Part shown: in pieces, positions 1-6,851 of the stretch
How positions within the stretch are numbered: position 1 is the stretch's first letter
How the letters are laid out: every line of letters starts with the position of its first letter
NCBI GenBank assembly: GCA_964648215.1
Contig: CAZYMF010000172.1
Location: 1 to 10,430 of the forward strand
From: CAZYMF01 sp964648215
GTDB taxonomy: Bacteria; Desulfobacterota; Binatia; HRBIN30; JACQVA1
DNA length: 10,430 bases
Direction of reading: 5' to 3'
The notes under the pieces: model-generated
Database searches by the model: none
What the model was told of the DNA's origin: nothing
Seen by the model: the letters and a program-made list of their open reading frames with translations, nothing else
Position numbers and translations under genes: made by a program

Positions 1-1566
1 CTGATGGAGCGGGCGATGATGCTCATCCTCGGGCTCACCGGCAACTGGGGCAAGCACGGCACCGGCGCGCGCAGCTGGGCCGTCGGCCTCAACGACGGCA
101 TGTTCACCGTCCTGCTCAAGTCGCAGTCCGGCTCCGAGATGACGCTGGCCACCCGCGCCATGGCCGACGCCATGATCGAGTCGATGATGCAGGCCGATCC
201 GACCATCACCGACGAGATCGCCAAGTACAACGTCGAGCGCGAGATGACCAAGATGATGGGCATCTTCACGCCGCCGGCGTTCTTCTGGTACCACCACTGC
301 GGCTACCGCGAGATCTGGAACCGCCCCGGGTACAACGACCCGGAGATGAAGCGCAGCTTCGACGAGTACTTCAACGAGGCCTGCGCCAAAGGTTGGTTCG
401 ATACCATCGACGAGCAGACGCGCGCGGCCGAGCCGCGCTTCCTGATCGAGGTCGGCGGCAACCTGCTGCGCCGCCAGCGCGGCGGCGCCCGCATGCTGCT
501 CGAGCACCTGTGGCCCAAGCTCAAGATGATCGTCTCGGTCGACTGGCGCATCAACACCACCGGGCTGAACGCCGACTACATCCTGCCGGCCGCGCAGCAC
601 TACGAGAAGATGAACCAGCCGTACTCCAGCCCGATGCACCTGCACGTGTTGCTGATCGAAAAGGCCGCCGAGCCCGCGGGCGAGGCGCGCAGCGAGTGGC
701 AGATCGTCCAAGGTCTCGCCAAGGCTCTGGAGACGCGCGCGAAGGAGCGCGGCATCAAGCCGTGGCTGCGCAAGAACGGCGAGCCGATTCCCCTGGAGAA
801 CCTGTGGAGCTGGATCACCAAGGGCGGCGATCTCGCCGACGATGCGCGCCTGATCGACGAGATCTTCCGCGATAGCGCCATCCTCGGCACCATCCCCCCC
901 GAGACGACGCTGGACACGATGCGCCAGAAGGGAGCGGTGCGGGCGGTCGGCTGGGGCAACTCGGCGATGATGGTGTGCCAGCAGTCGCCCATCGAGCCCA
1001 ACAAGACCCACACGCCGTTCCGCAACCACGTCGAGCAGCTCAAGCCCTATCCCACGCTCAATCGGCGCGCGTCGTTCTACATCGACCACGACTGGTACCT
1101 CGAGGCCGGCGAGGAGATGCCGGTGCACAAGGACAACCCGCACCAGGGCGGCGAGCATCCGTTGCGGCTGACCAGCGGCCATCCGCGCTGGTCCATCCAC
1201 TCGATGAACCACACCAGCCGCGTCATGCTCGGCACCCACCGCGGCCACCCGGTGATGTACATGAACCCGGACGACATGAAGGAGCGCGGCCTCGCCAACG
1301 GCGACGAGGCGCGCGTGTTCAACGACCTCGCCGACATGCGCATCCGCGTACGCCGTTCGCCGGGAACCAAGCCGGGACAGGTGGTCATCTACAACGGCTA
1401 CGAGCCGTTCCAGTTCAAGGACTGGAAGGGCCCCGAGCACGTCGAGCCGGGGATGGTGAAGTGGCTGCACTTCGCCGGCGGCTACGGCCATCTGCAGTAC
1501 CGCGGCCTGCACTGGCAGCCGATCCCGATCGACCGCGCCATCCATGTCGACGTGGCGAAGGCGTGA
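1..1566 (+). CDS. Molybdopterin oxidoreductase catalytic subunit, type II DMSO reductase family (C-terminal part)
   Basis: This is the C-terminal ~520 residues of a bis-MGD molybdoenzyme catalytic subunit; the reading frame is open at base 1, so the true start is upstream and ATG 4 is internal. It aligns by eye with the complete paralogue at 3683-6511: the opening LILGLTGNWGKHGTG matches LILLSALRGQHGRTG at about residue 455 of that protein, so roughly 450 N-terminal residues (Fe-S site, Mo ligand, any Tat signal) are missing. Further shared blocks are LWPKLKMIVSVDWRINTTGL and DYILPAAQHYEK. The C-terminal dinucleotide-binding domain (from about residue 370) has SGHPRWSIHS, YNGYEPFQF and GGYGHLQYRG, as in ethylbenzene dehydrogenase-like enzymes. 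The expected role is electron transfer to or from an organic or inorganic substrate, probably in the periplasm. The substrate is unknown. It ends at TGA 1564-1566, 111 bp before the methyltransferase. Confidence 0.9.
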   Translation: MMERAMMLILGLTGNWGKHGTGARSWAVGLNDGMFTVLLKSQSGSEMTLATRAMADAMIESMMQADPTITDEIAKYNVEREMTKMMGIFTPPAFFWYHHCGYREIWNRPGYNDPEMKRSFDEYFNEACAKGWFDTIDEQTRAAEPRFLIEVGGNLLRRQRGGARMLLEHLWPKLKMIVSVDWRINTTGLNADYILPAAQHYEKMNQPYSSPMHLHVLLIEKAAEPAGEARSEWQIVQGLAKALETRAKERGIKPWLRKNGEPIPLENLWSWITKGGDLADDARLIDEIFRDSAILGTIPPETTLDTMRQKGAVRAVGWGNSAMMVCQQSPIEPNKTHTPFRNHVEQLKPYPTLNRRASFYIDHDWYLEAGEEMPVHKDNPHQGGEHPLRLTSGHPRWSIHSMNHTSRVMLGTHRGHPVMYMNPDDMKERGLANGDEARVFNDLADMRIRVRRSPGTKPGQVVIYNGYEPFQFKDWKGPEHVEPGMVKWLHFAGGYGHLQYRGLHWQPIPIDRAIHVDVAKA

Positions 1567-1582
1567 GGCCGTGAGGCGGGAG

Positions 1583-1624
1583 ACGGATGTCGGGAGACCG
1601 GTGACGGGCGACGGGCGACGGGCG
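1583..1624. repeat. Degenerate heptanucleotide tandem repeat
   Basis: Between the first molybdoenzyme and the methyltransferase, an ACGG-like core recurs every 7 bases: starts at 1583, 1590 (TCGG), 1597 (ACCG), 1604, 1611 and 1618. The last three units are perfect copies of GACGGGC (1603-1623). The drift in the earlier units suggests an old array rather than a recent slippage event. Function is unknown. Confidence 0.75.
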
Positions 1625-1643
1625 CTGCGAACTGCCAGCTGAG

Positions 1644-1671
1644 TACGGATCACGAATTACGGAGCACGGGC
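1644..1671. repeat. Second heptad-periodic repeat (14-nt direct repeat)
   Basis: Four consecutive 7-mers, TACGGAT, CACGAAT, TACGGAG and CACGGGC, form two copies of a 14-nt unit of the form TACGGAKCACG. The register differs from the array at 1583-1624 but period and ACG core are the same. It runs up to the methyltransferase start and includes its only candidate ribosome binding site, GGAG at 1661-1664. Confidence 0.6.
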
Positions 1672-1677
1672 CCCCCC

Positions 1678-2310
1678 ATGTCGCGACCGGCACAGATCCG
1701 TTTCTTGTCCCGCCTCGCGGCGGCCTACGATCCGGTCGTTCAGTTCATGGGGTTCGCGCCGCTGTGGGACGCCGTGGCGGAGGTGGCGGCACCGGCGCCG
1801 GGCGAGTGGGCGCTGGACGTGTGCACCGGTACCGGCGGCGCGGCCCTGGAGCTCGCCCGCCGCGGTGCGCGGGTGATCGGCCTGGATCTTGCCAGCGGCA
1901 TGCTGCGACGGGCGCGCCGCAAGCGCGACAACGGCGGCGGCGCGCTGGTGGAAAATCCGTCGTTCCTGCGCATGGACGCGCGCCGGTTGGCGTTCGCCGA
2001 TCGTTCCTTCTCCCTGGTCACCTGCACCATGGCCCTGCACGAGATGGCGGAGGAGGAGCGGGGACAGGTGCTCGCCGAGATCGGCCGGGTTGCCCGCGAT
2101 CGCGTGGTCGTCGCCGAGTACCGCGTGCCCCAGGGCCGCCGAAACGGTTTCCTCTTTCGCGCCGCGCGCTTGTTCGAGTACGCGGAGAGCGACGACTTCG
2201 GCAGCTTCGTGCGCCAAGAGCTCTCGGCGCGGCTGCAGGGGGCGGGGTTCGCGCTCGACGCGCCGCGGGACGTCGGCGGCTACCGCATCTGGCCCTGCCG
2301 CGTGGCTTAG
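1678..2310 (+). CDS. Class I SAM-dependent methyltransferase, UbiE-like
   Basis: A 210-residue soluble protein with a Rossmann-fold methyltransferase core. SAM motif I is LDVCTGTGG (residues 46-54). The acidic end of strand beta2 is GLDLASGML (68-76), where D70 should contact the ribose. MDARRLAF (99-106) gives D100 near the adenine, and TCTMALHEM (115-123) is motif IV-like. This resembles UbiE/COQ5-type or generic Methyltransf_11 proteins. The methyl acceptor cannot be read from sequence. It sits between two molybdoenzyme genes, 152 bp upstream of the transporter, so a role in quinone or substrate methylation for the locus is possible but unproven. The start is ATG 1678; the nearest Shine-Dalgarno-like GGAG (1661-1664) is 13 bases away, further than ideal, with a run of seven C between, so initiation may be weak. 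Confidence 0.88.
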   Translation: MSRPAQIRFLSRLAAAYDPVVQFMGFAPLWDAVAEVAAPAPGEWALDVCTGTGGAALELARRGARVIGLDLASGMLRRARRKRDNGGGALVENPSFLRMDARRLAFADRSFSLVTCTMALHEMAEEERGQVLAEIGRVARDRVVVAEYRVPQGRRNGFLFRAARLFEYAESDDFGSFVRQELSARLQGAGFALDAPRDVGGYRIWPCRVA

Positions 2311-2322
2311 ACGGTACGGACG

Positions 2323-2434
2323 GAGAATGAGAAACAGGAAACCGGAAACCGGAAATTCGAAACCGGTCACCGGCCGCCGGCCCTCGTTCGCCGGTTTCCC
2401 GCTCCCGGTTCCCTGTTCTCGGTTTTCCATCCTC
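2323..2434. repeat. Palindromic heptanucleotide repeat array filling the spacer
   Basis: Nearly the whole spacer between methyltransferase and transporter can be read in one 7-nt register. From 2330 there are 15 consecutive units, including GGAAACC twice (2337-2350), GGAAATT, CGAAACC, GGTCACC, GGCCGCC, then GGTTTCC (2393-2399), CGCTCCC, GGTTCCC (2407-2413) and GGTTTTC. By my count GG opens 9 of 15 units and C closes 13. The left half is purine-rich and the right half pyrimidine-rich, because GGTTTCC is the reverse complement of GGAAACC, so the array folds into a long imperfect hairpin centred near 2379. It could act on transcript stability or termination; it could also be a neutral repeat family. 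Confidence 0.75.
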
Positions 2435-2462
2435 CTCCGCACACAGCTCGTCGGAGCCCCCG

Positions 2463-3686
2463 ATGGACCAAGCTAGAACGGCCACCGGTCTGCGCGCGGG
2501 CTTACCGCTGGTGATCGCCGGCTTCGTCATCTCCTTCGTCGTCATCGGCGGCGGCATCGACACCGTCAGCGTCTTTCTCAACGCCATCGCCAAGAGCAGC
2601 AACTGGTCGCGCTCCGGCCTCTCGCTCGCCGTCAGCGTCGGGGCGGCGAGCGCGGCGCTGAGCACGCCGCTGGTGGGCCTGGCGGTCGACCGCTTCGGCG
2701 TGCGGGTGCCGATGACGGCGGGTGTGGCTCTGCTCGCCGTCGGCTTCGGCTGTCTGATGAAGATGACCGAGGTGGCGCACTTCGTGATCGCCAACCTGTT
2801 CCTCGGCGCCGGCTTCGCGGCTTGCGCCCTCCTGCCGATCACGGTGGCGGTGACCGTGCACATCCCGCAGCGCACGACGCTGGCGCTGGGGATCGTCGGC
2901 GCCGGCTCGAGCGCCGGCGCCCTGGTGCTCGCCCCCACCGTGCAGCGGTTGATCGACGCCTTCGGTTGGCACGACGCCTACGTGATCCTGGGCATCGCGG
3001 TGGTGCTGACACCGCTGCCCTTCCTCGCCTTCGCTCTGCCGCGCGGCCGGCTGCGACGCGGCGACGGCTCCGTCACGCCGCCGCCGGGCACGAGCCTGAT
3101 GCAGGACCTGAAACGGCGAAGCGTCCTGCCGCTGACCGCGCTCATGGTGCTGCCGTCGCTGGCCGGCTTCAGCGTCTCCGTCCACCTGGTGCCCTACCTG
3201 TCCGGGCTGGGACACGCCGGCACGCTGGCGGCGGCGGCGCTGGGCGCGACCATCGGGATCTCGGCCATCGGCAAGGTCGCCGGCGGTTACGTAGCCGATC
3301 GCTTCGGCGCGCTGCCCACCCTTCGTTTCGCGCTGCTGCTCTGGGCGGGCGCTCTCGTCTTGCTGGCGCGCGCAACCGGCGTGCCGACGCTCGCCGCCTT
3401 CGTGCTGATCTATGGGCTGGCGTTCGGGACGCAAATCGCGGTCATTCCCGCCATTGCCGTGACCGTGCTCGGCAGCGAACGCTTCGGCGCCCTGTTCGGC
3501 ATCCTCCAGCTCGCCGCCATGTTGGCCTCCGCCGTTGGCCCCGTCGTCTCGGGAATCATTTTCGACGCCACGGGCGGCTACGCGGGAGCGCTGGTTATGT
3601 GGATCGCCGCCACGCTGTTCGCCGCTCTGGTCGCATTCGTGATGAGGGAAGCACCCGTGGTCGCGGTCGAGGAGGTGATCGCATGA
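2463..3686 (+). CDS. Major facilitator superfamily transporter (oxalate/formate antiporter or monocarboxylate-like)
   Basis: A 407-residue inner-membrane protein with about twelve hydrophobic segments in two six-helix halves separated by a basic loop (LPRGRLRRGDG, about residues 192-202, continuing to KRR). MFS motif A appears after TM2 as GLAVDRFG and is echoed in the second half as GYVADRFG, the usual internal duplication. The overall look is that of the oxalate/formate antiporter and monocarboxylate porter branch, so a small organic acid is a reasonable guess; the substrate is not determined by the sequence. The start is ATG 2463, with GGAG at 2453-2456 six bases upstream. The stop (TGA 3684-3686) overlaps the ATG of the next molybdoenzyme (ATGA), so the two are probably co-translated and may handle the same compound. 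Confidence 0.9.
   Translation: MDQARTATGLRAGLPLVIAGFVISFVVIGGGIDTVSVFLNAIAKSSNWSRSGLSLAVSVGAASAALSTPLVGLAVDRFGVRVPMTAGVALLAVGFGCLMKMTEVAHFVIANLFLGAGFAACALLPITVAVTVHIPQRTTLALGIVGAGSSAGALVLAPTVQRLIDAFGWHDAYVILGIAVVLTPLPFLAFALPRGRLRRGDGSVTPPPGTSLMQDLKRRSVLPLTALMVLPSLAGFSVSVHLVPYLSGLGHAGTLAAAALGATIGISAIGKVAGGYVADRFGALPTLRFALLLWAGALVLLARATGVPTLAAFVLIYGLAFGTQIAVIPAIAVTVLGSERFGALFGILQLAAMLASAVGPVVSGIIFDATGGYAGALVMWIAATLFAALVAFVMREAPVVAVEEVIA
3670..3675 (+). promoter_or_regulatory. Ribosome binding site for the second molybdoenzyme, inside the transporter gene
   Basis: AGGAGG lies within the last codons of the transporter gene, seven bases before ATG 3683. It fixes the start of the molybdoenzyme, gives a protein with a Tat signal at its N-terminus, and supports coupling to translation of the upstream gene. 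Confidence 0.8.
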
Positions 3687-6511
3687 ATGGGCTGACGCGA
3701 CGGCAACTCCTGCTCCGCGGCGCGGCGGGGACGCTGGCGCTGTCCCTCGGTCGTTTCGTCGACCGGCTCGCGCCCGGGGGCTTCGCGGAAGGTGTCGCCG
3801 AAGCGTCCACGGCCGGAATGCCCGAGTACGGGTCGTGGGAGGACGTCTACCGCGCCAAGTGGAGCTGGGATCGCGTCGTTCGCGGCACCCACCTGCGCGC
3901 CAACTGCTTCAGCGCCTGCGCCTTCGACCTGTACGTGAAGGACGGCGTCGTCTGGCGCGAGGAGCAGGCGGACGTCTACGCGCGCCAGGCGCCGGAGCTG
4001 CCCGACTACGGGCCGCGCGGTTGCCAGAAGGGCAACTGCTACAGCTCGCTGATGGTGGCCCCGGGCCGGGTGACCTATCCGCTCGAACGGGTGGGTCCGC
4101 GCGGCTCCGGCAAGTGGCGCCGCCTGTCCTGGGACGACGCGCTCACGCGCGTCGCCGACGCGATCCTCGACGCGCAGCAGGAGGGCGGCATCGAGACGGT
4201 CGTCTACGACAACGGCACCTCGAACATCGACTGGGGCCCGAGCACGATCGCCGAGATGCGGCTGTTCGCGCTGCTCGGGGCGACCATGCTCGACGGCTTC
4301 GCCGGCACCGGCGACATGGCCAAGGGGGCGTTGCAGACCTGGGGCACCTCGTTCGTCGACGGCAGCTCGGACGACTGGTTCCGTGCCGATACTTTGTTGC
4401 TGTGGCACTGCAACCCGACGGCCACGCGCATTCCCGACGCCCACTTCGCCAACGAGGCGCGCTATCACGGCACCACGGTCATCACCGTCAGCCCCGACTA
4501 CTCGCCGAGCGCCATCCACGCCTCGCTGTGGGTCAACCCACGGCCCGGCACCGACGCCGCCCTCGCCCTCGGGCTGGCGCGTGCGGTTCTCGAGCGCAAC
4601 GCCGTCGACGAGGCCTACGTGCGCGAGCAGACCGATCTGCCGTTTCTGGTGCGTGACGACACCGAGCGCTTCCTGCGCCAGTCCGACGTCTCGGAGGGGG
4701 GCAAGGACGACATCTTCTACGTCTTCGACTCGCGCACGAAGCAGATCGTCGAGGCGCCGGGAACACCCGGGTGCTGGAGCGACTCGCTCGCTCTCGGCGA
4801 GATCGAGCCGGCCCTGCGCGGCCGTTTCGAGGCGCAGACCAAGGCGGGCAAGGTCGCCGTGCGCCCGGTGCTCGAGCGCCTGCGCCAGCGCCTCGAGGCC
4901 TACACGCCCCAGTACGTGGCGCAGGCGACCGGGGTCGGACCGAAGACGCAGGCGCGGCTCGTCGATCTGCTGGTGGCCTCGCGGCGCACCCTCATCTATC
5001 CGACCTGGGGCTCGTGCAAATCGTACCACGGCGATCTGCTGCAGCGCGCGTTGATCCTGCTGTCGGCGCTGCGCGGCCAGCACGGACGCACGGGATCGGG
5101 CGTGCGCTTTGCCGCCTGGCTGCCCTTCGAAGGCGCGGACGACCTCATCGGCGCGCAGCCGCCGTGGTGGCAGCAGCAGCTACTCAAGCTCTATACGCCG
5201 CCGCCGCGCGCCATGGAGGAGGCGATCGCCAAGGTCTCGCGCACGAGCCTGACCTGGACGCCGTCGCACCTGTTCCTGCGCGTGCACGGCGGCCTGGCCG
5301 CAGCGCAGGACGGGATGAAGCCGGACCCGACGTTGTCGCGTCCGGTTGGCGACTACTTCCGCGAGGCGATGGAGCGCGGCTGGCTGCCGCCGCGTCCTGC
5401 CCCGGATCGGCCCCCGCGGGTGCTGGTGACCTCCGGCGTCAACCCGTTGCGGCGCTGGCCGGTGCCGCAGGTGATCGAGAAGGTCCTGTGGCCGAAGCTG
5501 AAGCTGATCGTCGCCATCGACACCCGCGTGTCGACCACGGGTCTCAAGGCCGATCTGGTTCTGCCCGCCGCCGGTTACTACGAGAAGCGCGGCATCAAGT
5601 ACGCCGTCGCGCTGGCGCCGTACGTCGTCGTCGGCGACGAGGCGGTCAAGCCGCTGGGCGAGTCGAAGCCGGAGTGGGAGATGATCTCACTGCTCGCGCG
5701 TCGCCTGCAGGAGCGGGCGCGCGAGCGCGGCGTCACCGGCGACGTGGCGGAGATCTACGACAAGTTCTCCTTCGACGGCAAGTTCGGCCCCGAGAACGAC
5801 GTCGCGGTGCTCGACCACGTGCTCCAGGGCTCGTCGTCGACCAAGGGGATCGGTTGGGAGGAGGCGCGTAAGCGGGGGGCGATACCGGCGAAGTCGGTGG
5901 GTGGCTGGGGCACGACCAGCGGCATCGGCAGCGAGATGGAGCCGCAGGGGAGCCTGTCGCCGTCGCGCATTCACGTCGAGGGCAAGCACGCCTGGCCGAC
6001 GCTGACCGGCCGGCAGCAGTTCTATCTCGATCACCCGTGGTTCTTCGAGGCCGACGAGGTCCTGCCGCGCTGGAAGCCGCTGCCGGGAATCGGTGAGCGC
6101 TTCCCGATCCTGCTCACCGGCGGCCACACGCGCTGGAGCATCCACGCCATCTGGCGCGCCGAGCCGAAGCTGCTGCGCCTGCAGCGGGGCGAGCCGTCGA
6201 TGTGGATGGCGGTCGAGGACGCGCGCCGGCGCGGCGTCGACGACAACGACCTCGTCCTCGTGCGCAACGAGCAGGGCGAGTTCCGGGTGCGCGCCCGCAT
6301 CGCCGCCTCCGTCGCGCCGGGGGAGGCGATTCTCTACCACGCCTGGGAGCCGTACCAGTTCCCCGGCTGGCGCGGCAACATGGAGGTGGTGGCGTCGCCC
6401 TACAAGCCGGTCCACCTCGTCGGCGACTACGGTCACCTGCGTTTCCGCGTCTTCGAGAGCGGCCCGATGCACGTCCCCCGCGGCGTGCCGGTGGAGATCG
6501 AGAAGGTCTGA
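3683..6511 (+). CDS. Tat-exported molybdopterin oxidoreductase catalytic subunit, type II DMSO reductase family
   Basis: A complete 942-residue catalytic subunit of a bis-MGD molybdoenzyme. The N-terminus MNGLTRRQLLLRGAAG is a twin-arginine signal followed by a hydrophobic stretch (to about residue 23), so the enzyme should fold in the cytoplasm and act in the periplasm. A type II [4Fe-4S] site is visible as H70, C75, C79 and C114 (C-x3-C-x34-C, as in NarG). H70 is four residues before the first Cys, where NarG has three. D211 in GTGDMAKGALQTWG sits where NarG D222, the Mo ligand, lies; the following SDDWFRAD and RIPDAHFANEARY also match the nitrate reductase/ethylbenzene dehydrogenase group. 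WGSCKSYHGDLLQRA (about residue 440) and the C-terminal domain with HTRWSIHA, YHAWEPYQFPGW and GDYGHLRFR complete the family pattern. Candidates are C-H hydroxylases/dehydrogenases or oxyanion reductases; the sequence does not decide. Electron-transfer partner subunits are not in the window. Confidence 0.92.
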   Translation: MNGLTRRQLLLRGAAGTLALSLGRFVDRLAPGGFAEGVAEASTAGMPEYGSWEDVYRAKWSWDRVVRGTHLRANCFSACAFDLYVKDGVVWREEQADVYARQAPELPDYGPRGCQKGNCYSSLMVAPGRVTYPLERVGPRGSGKWRRLSWDDALTRVADAILDAQQEGGIETVVYDNGTSNIDWGPSTIAEMRLFALLGATMLDGFAGTGDMAKGALQTWGTSFVDGSSDDWFRADTLLLWHCNPTATRIPDAHFANEARYHGTTVITVSPDYSPSAIHASLWVNPRPGTDAALALGLARAVLERNAVDEAYVREQTDLPFLVRDDTERFLRQSDVSEGGKDDIFYVFDSRTKQIVEAPGTPGCWSDSLALGEIEPALRGRFEAQTKAGKVAVRPVLERLRQRLEAYTPQYVAQATGVGPKTQARLVDLLVASRRTLIYPTWGSCKSYHGDLLQRALILLSALRGQHGRTGSGVRFAAWLPFEGADDLIGAQPPWWQQQLLKLYTPPPRAMEEAIAKVSRTSLTWTPSHLFLRVHGGLAAAQDGMKPDPTLSRPVGDYFREAMERGWLPPRPAPDRPPRVLVTSGVNPLRRWPVPQVIEKVLWPKLKLIVAIDTRVSTTGLKADLVLPAAGYYEKRGIKYAVALAPYVVVGDEAVKPLGESKPEWEMISLLARRLQERARERGVTGDVAEIYDKFSFDGKFGPENDVAVLDHVLQGSSSTKGIGWEEARKRGAIPAKSVGGWGTTSGIGSEMEPQGSLSPSRIHVEGKHAWPTLTGRQQFYLDHPWFFEADEVLPRWKPLPGIGERFPILLTGGHTRWSIHAIWRAEPKLLRLQRGEPSMWMAVEDARRRGVDDNDLVLVRNEQGEFRVRARIAASVAPGEAILYHAWEPYQFPGWRGNMEVVASPYKPVHLVGDYGHLRFRVFESGPMHVPRGVPVEIEKV

Positions 6512-6851
6512 GCACCACCACTCCCAACTACTCGGAGCGTATCTTTGTAGGTTTCCTCTCCCCGGATGAGAGGATCAAGGTGAGGGGGATCAAATGGCGC
6601 CGAAGGCCACCGCACCTTCGCCGTCGAATGATGCCTGCCAGATGGGGGGCGGCTTCGCCGATCGATCTCATCCCCCTCATCCTGACCTTCTCCCAGCCGG
6701 GAGAAGGAACCCTCGCGCGGTGCGTCTCGGTGATGGCGAAATCGAGTACCATGCGGAAGGCTGATTGAGCCGGAAGGGCCCTGCGCTCGTCCGTCCCATG
6801 CAGGTCCGAAAACGGCGAGACGTAGCCCGTGCGAGATGCCATGATTGGACC
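6512..6851. other. 340-bp gene-free region between the molybdoenzyme and repair loci
   Basis: No credible gene is seen. The stretch holds the inverted-repeat element at 6553-6709 and, between it and the Ada-AlkA start, about 140 bp in which the promoter of the repair operon should lie. I found no convincing sigma70 pair or E. coli-type Ada box there. In-frame alternative starts for the fusion gene, TTG 6765 and ATG 6798, fall here, but the residues they would add match nothing in the Ada family. Confidence 0.7.
6553..6709. repeat. Inverted-repeat element with nested hairpins (REP/BIME- or MITE-like)
   Basis: The left arm (6553-6591) and the reverse complement of the right arm (6664-6709) align over about 40 bases with few mismatches and small gaps, sharing TTCC, TCTCCC, a GG-rich middle and TGAGGGGGAT. 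Each arm also folds on itself: CCTCTC...GAGAGG at 6555-6573, and a perfect 9-bp stem CCTTCTCCC/GGGAGAAGG with a 4-base loop at 6686-6707. The interior adds CGAAGG/CCTTCG (6601-6620) and GGCG/CGCC (6648-6659). There is no T-run after either hairpin, so a simple intrinsic terminator is unlikely. The form resembles extragenic palindromic repeats or a small non-autonomous element; no target-site duplication is evident. Confidence 0.65.

Noticed and set aside
1583..2434. CRISPR array in the spacers around the methyltransferase
   Set aside because: Units are 7 nt, contiguous and degenerate, with no spacers and no cas genes.
2822..3682. Upstream extension of the second molybdoenzyme frame (open from 2822)
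   Set aside because: The extra 287 codons lie inside the transporter gene in another frame and are Arg/Ala-rich, typical of a GC-rich shadow frame. ATG 3683 has a strong ribosome binding site and gives a Tat signal at the N-terminus.
3578..5083. Long minus-strand open frame (501 codons) across the molybdoenzyme
   Set aside because: It is the antisense of a well-matched coding region, with biased Arg/Ala/Gly/Val-rich composition and no domain. The same applies to the minus-strand frames at 6528-8342 and 2018-2938.
6765..6851. N-terminal extension of Ada-AlkA from TTG 6765 or ATG 6798
   Set aside because: The added residues are basic and unlike Ada N-termini; the conserved domain begins immediately after ATG 6852.
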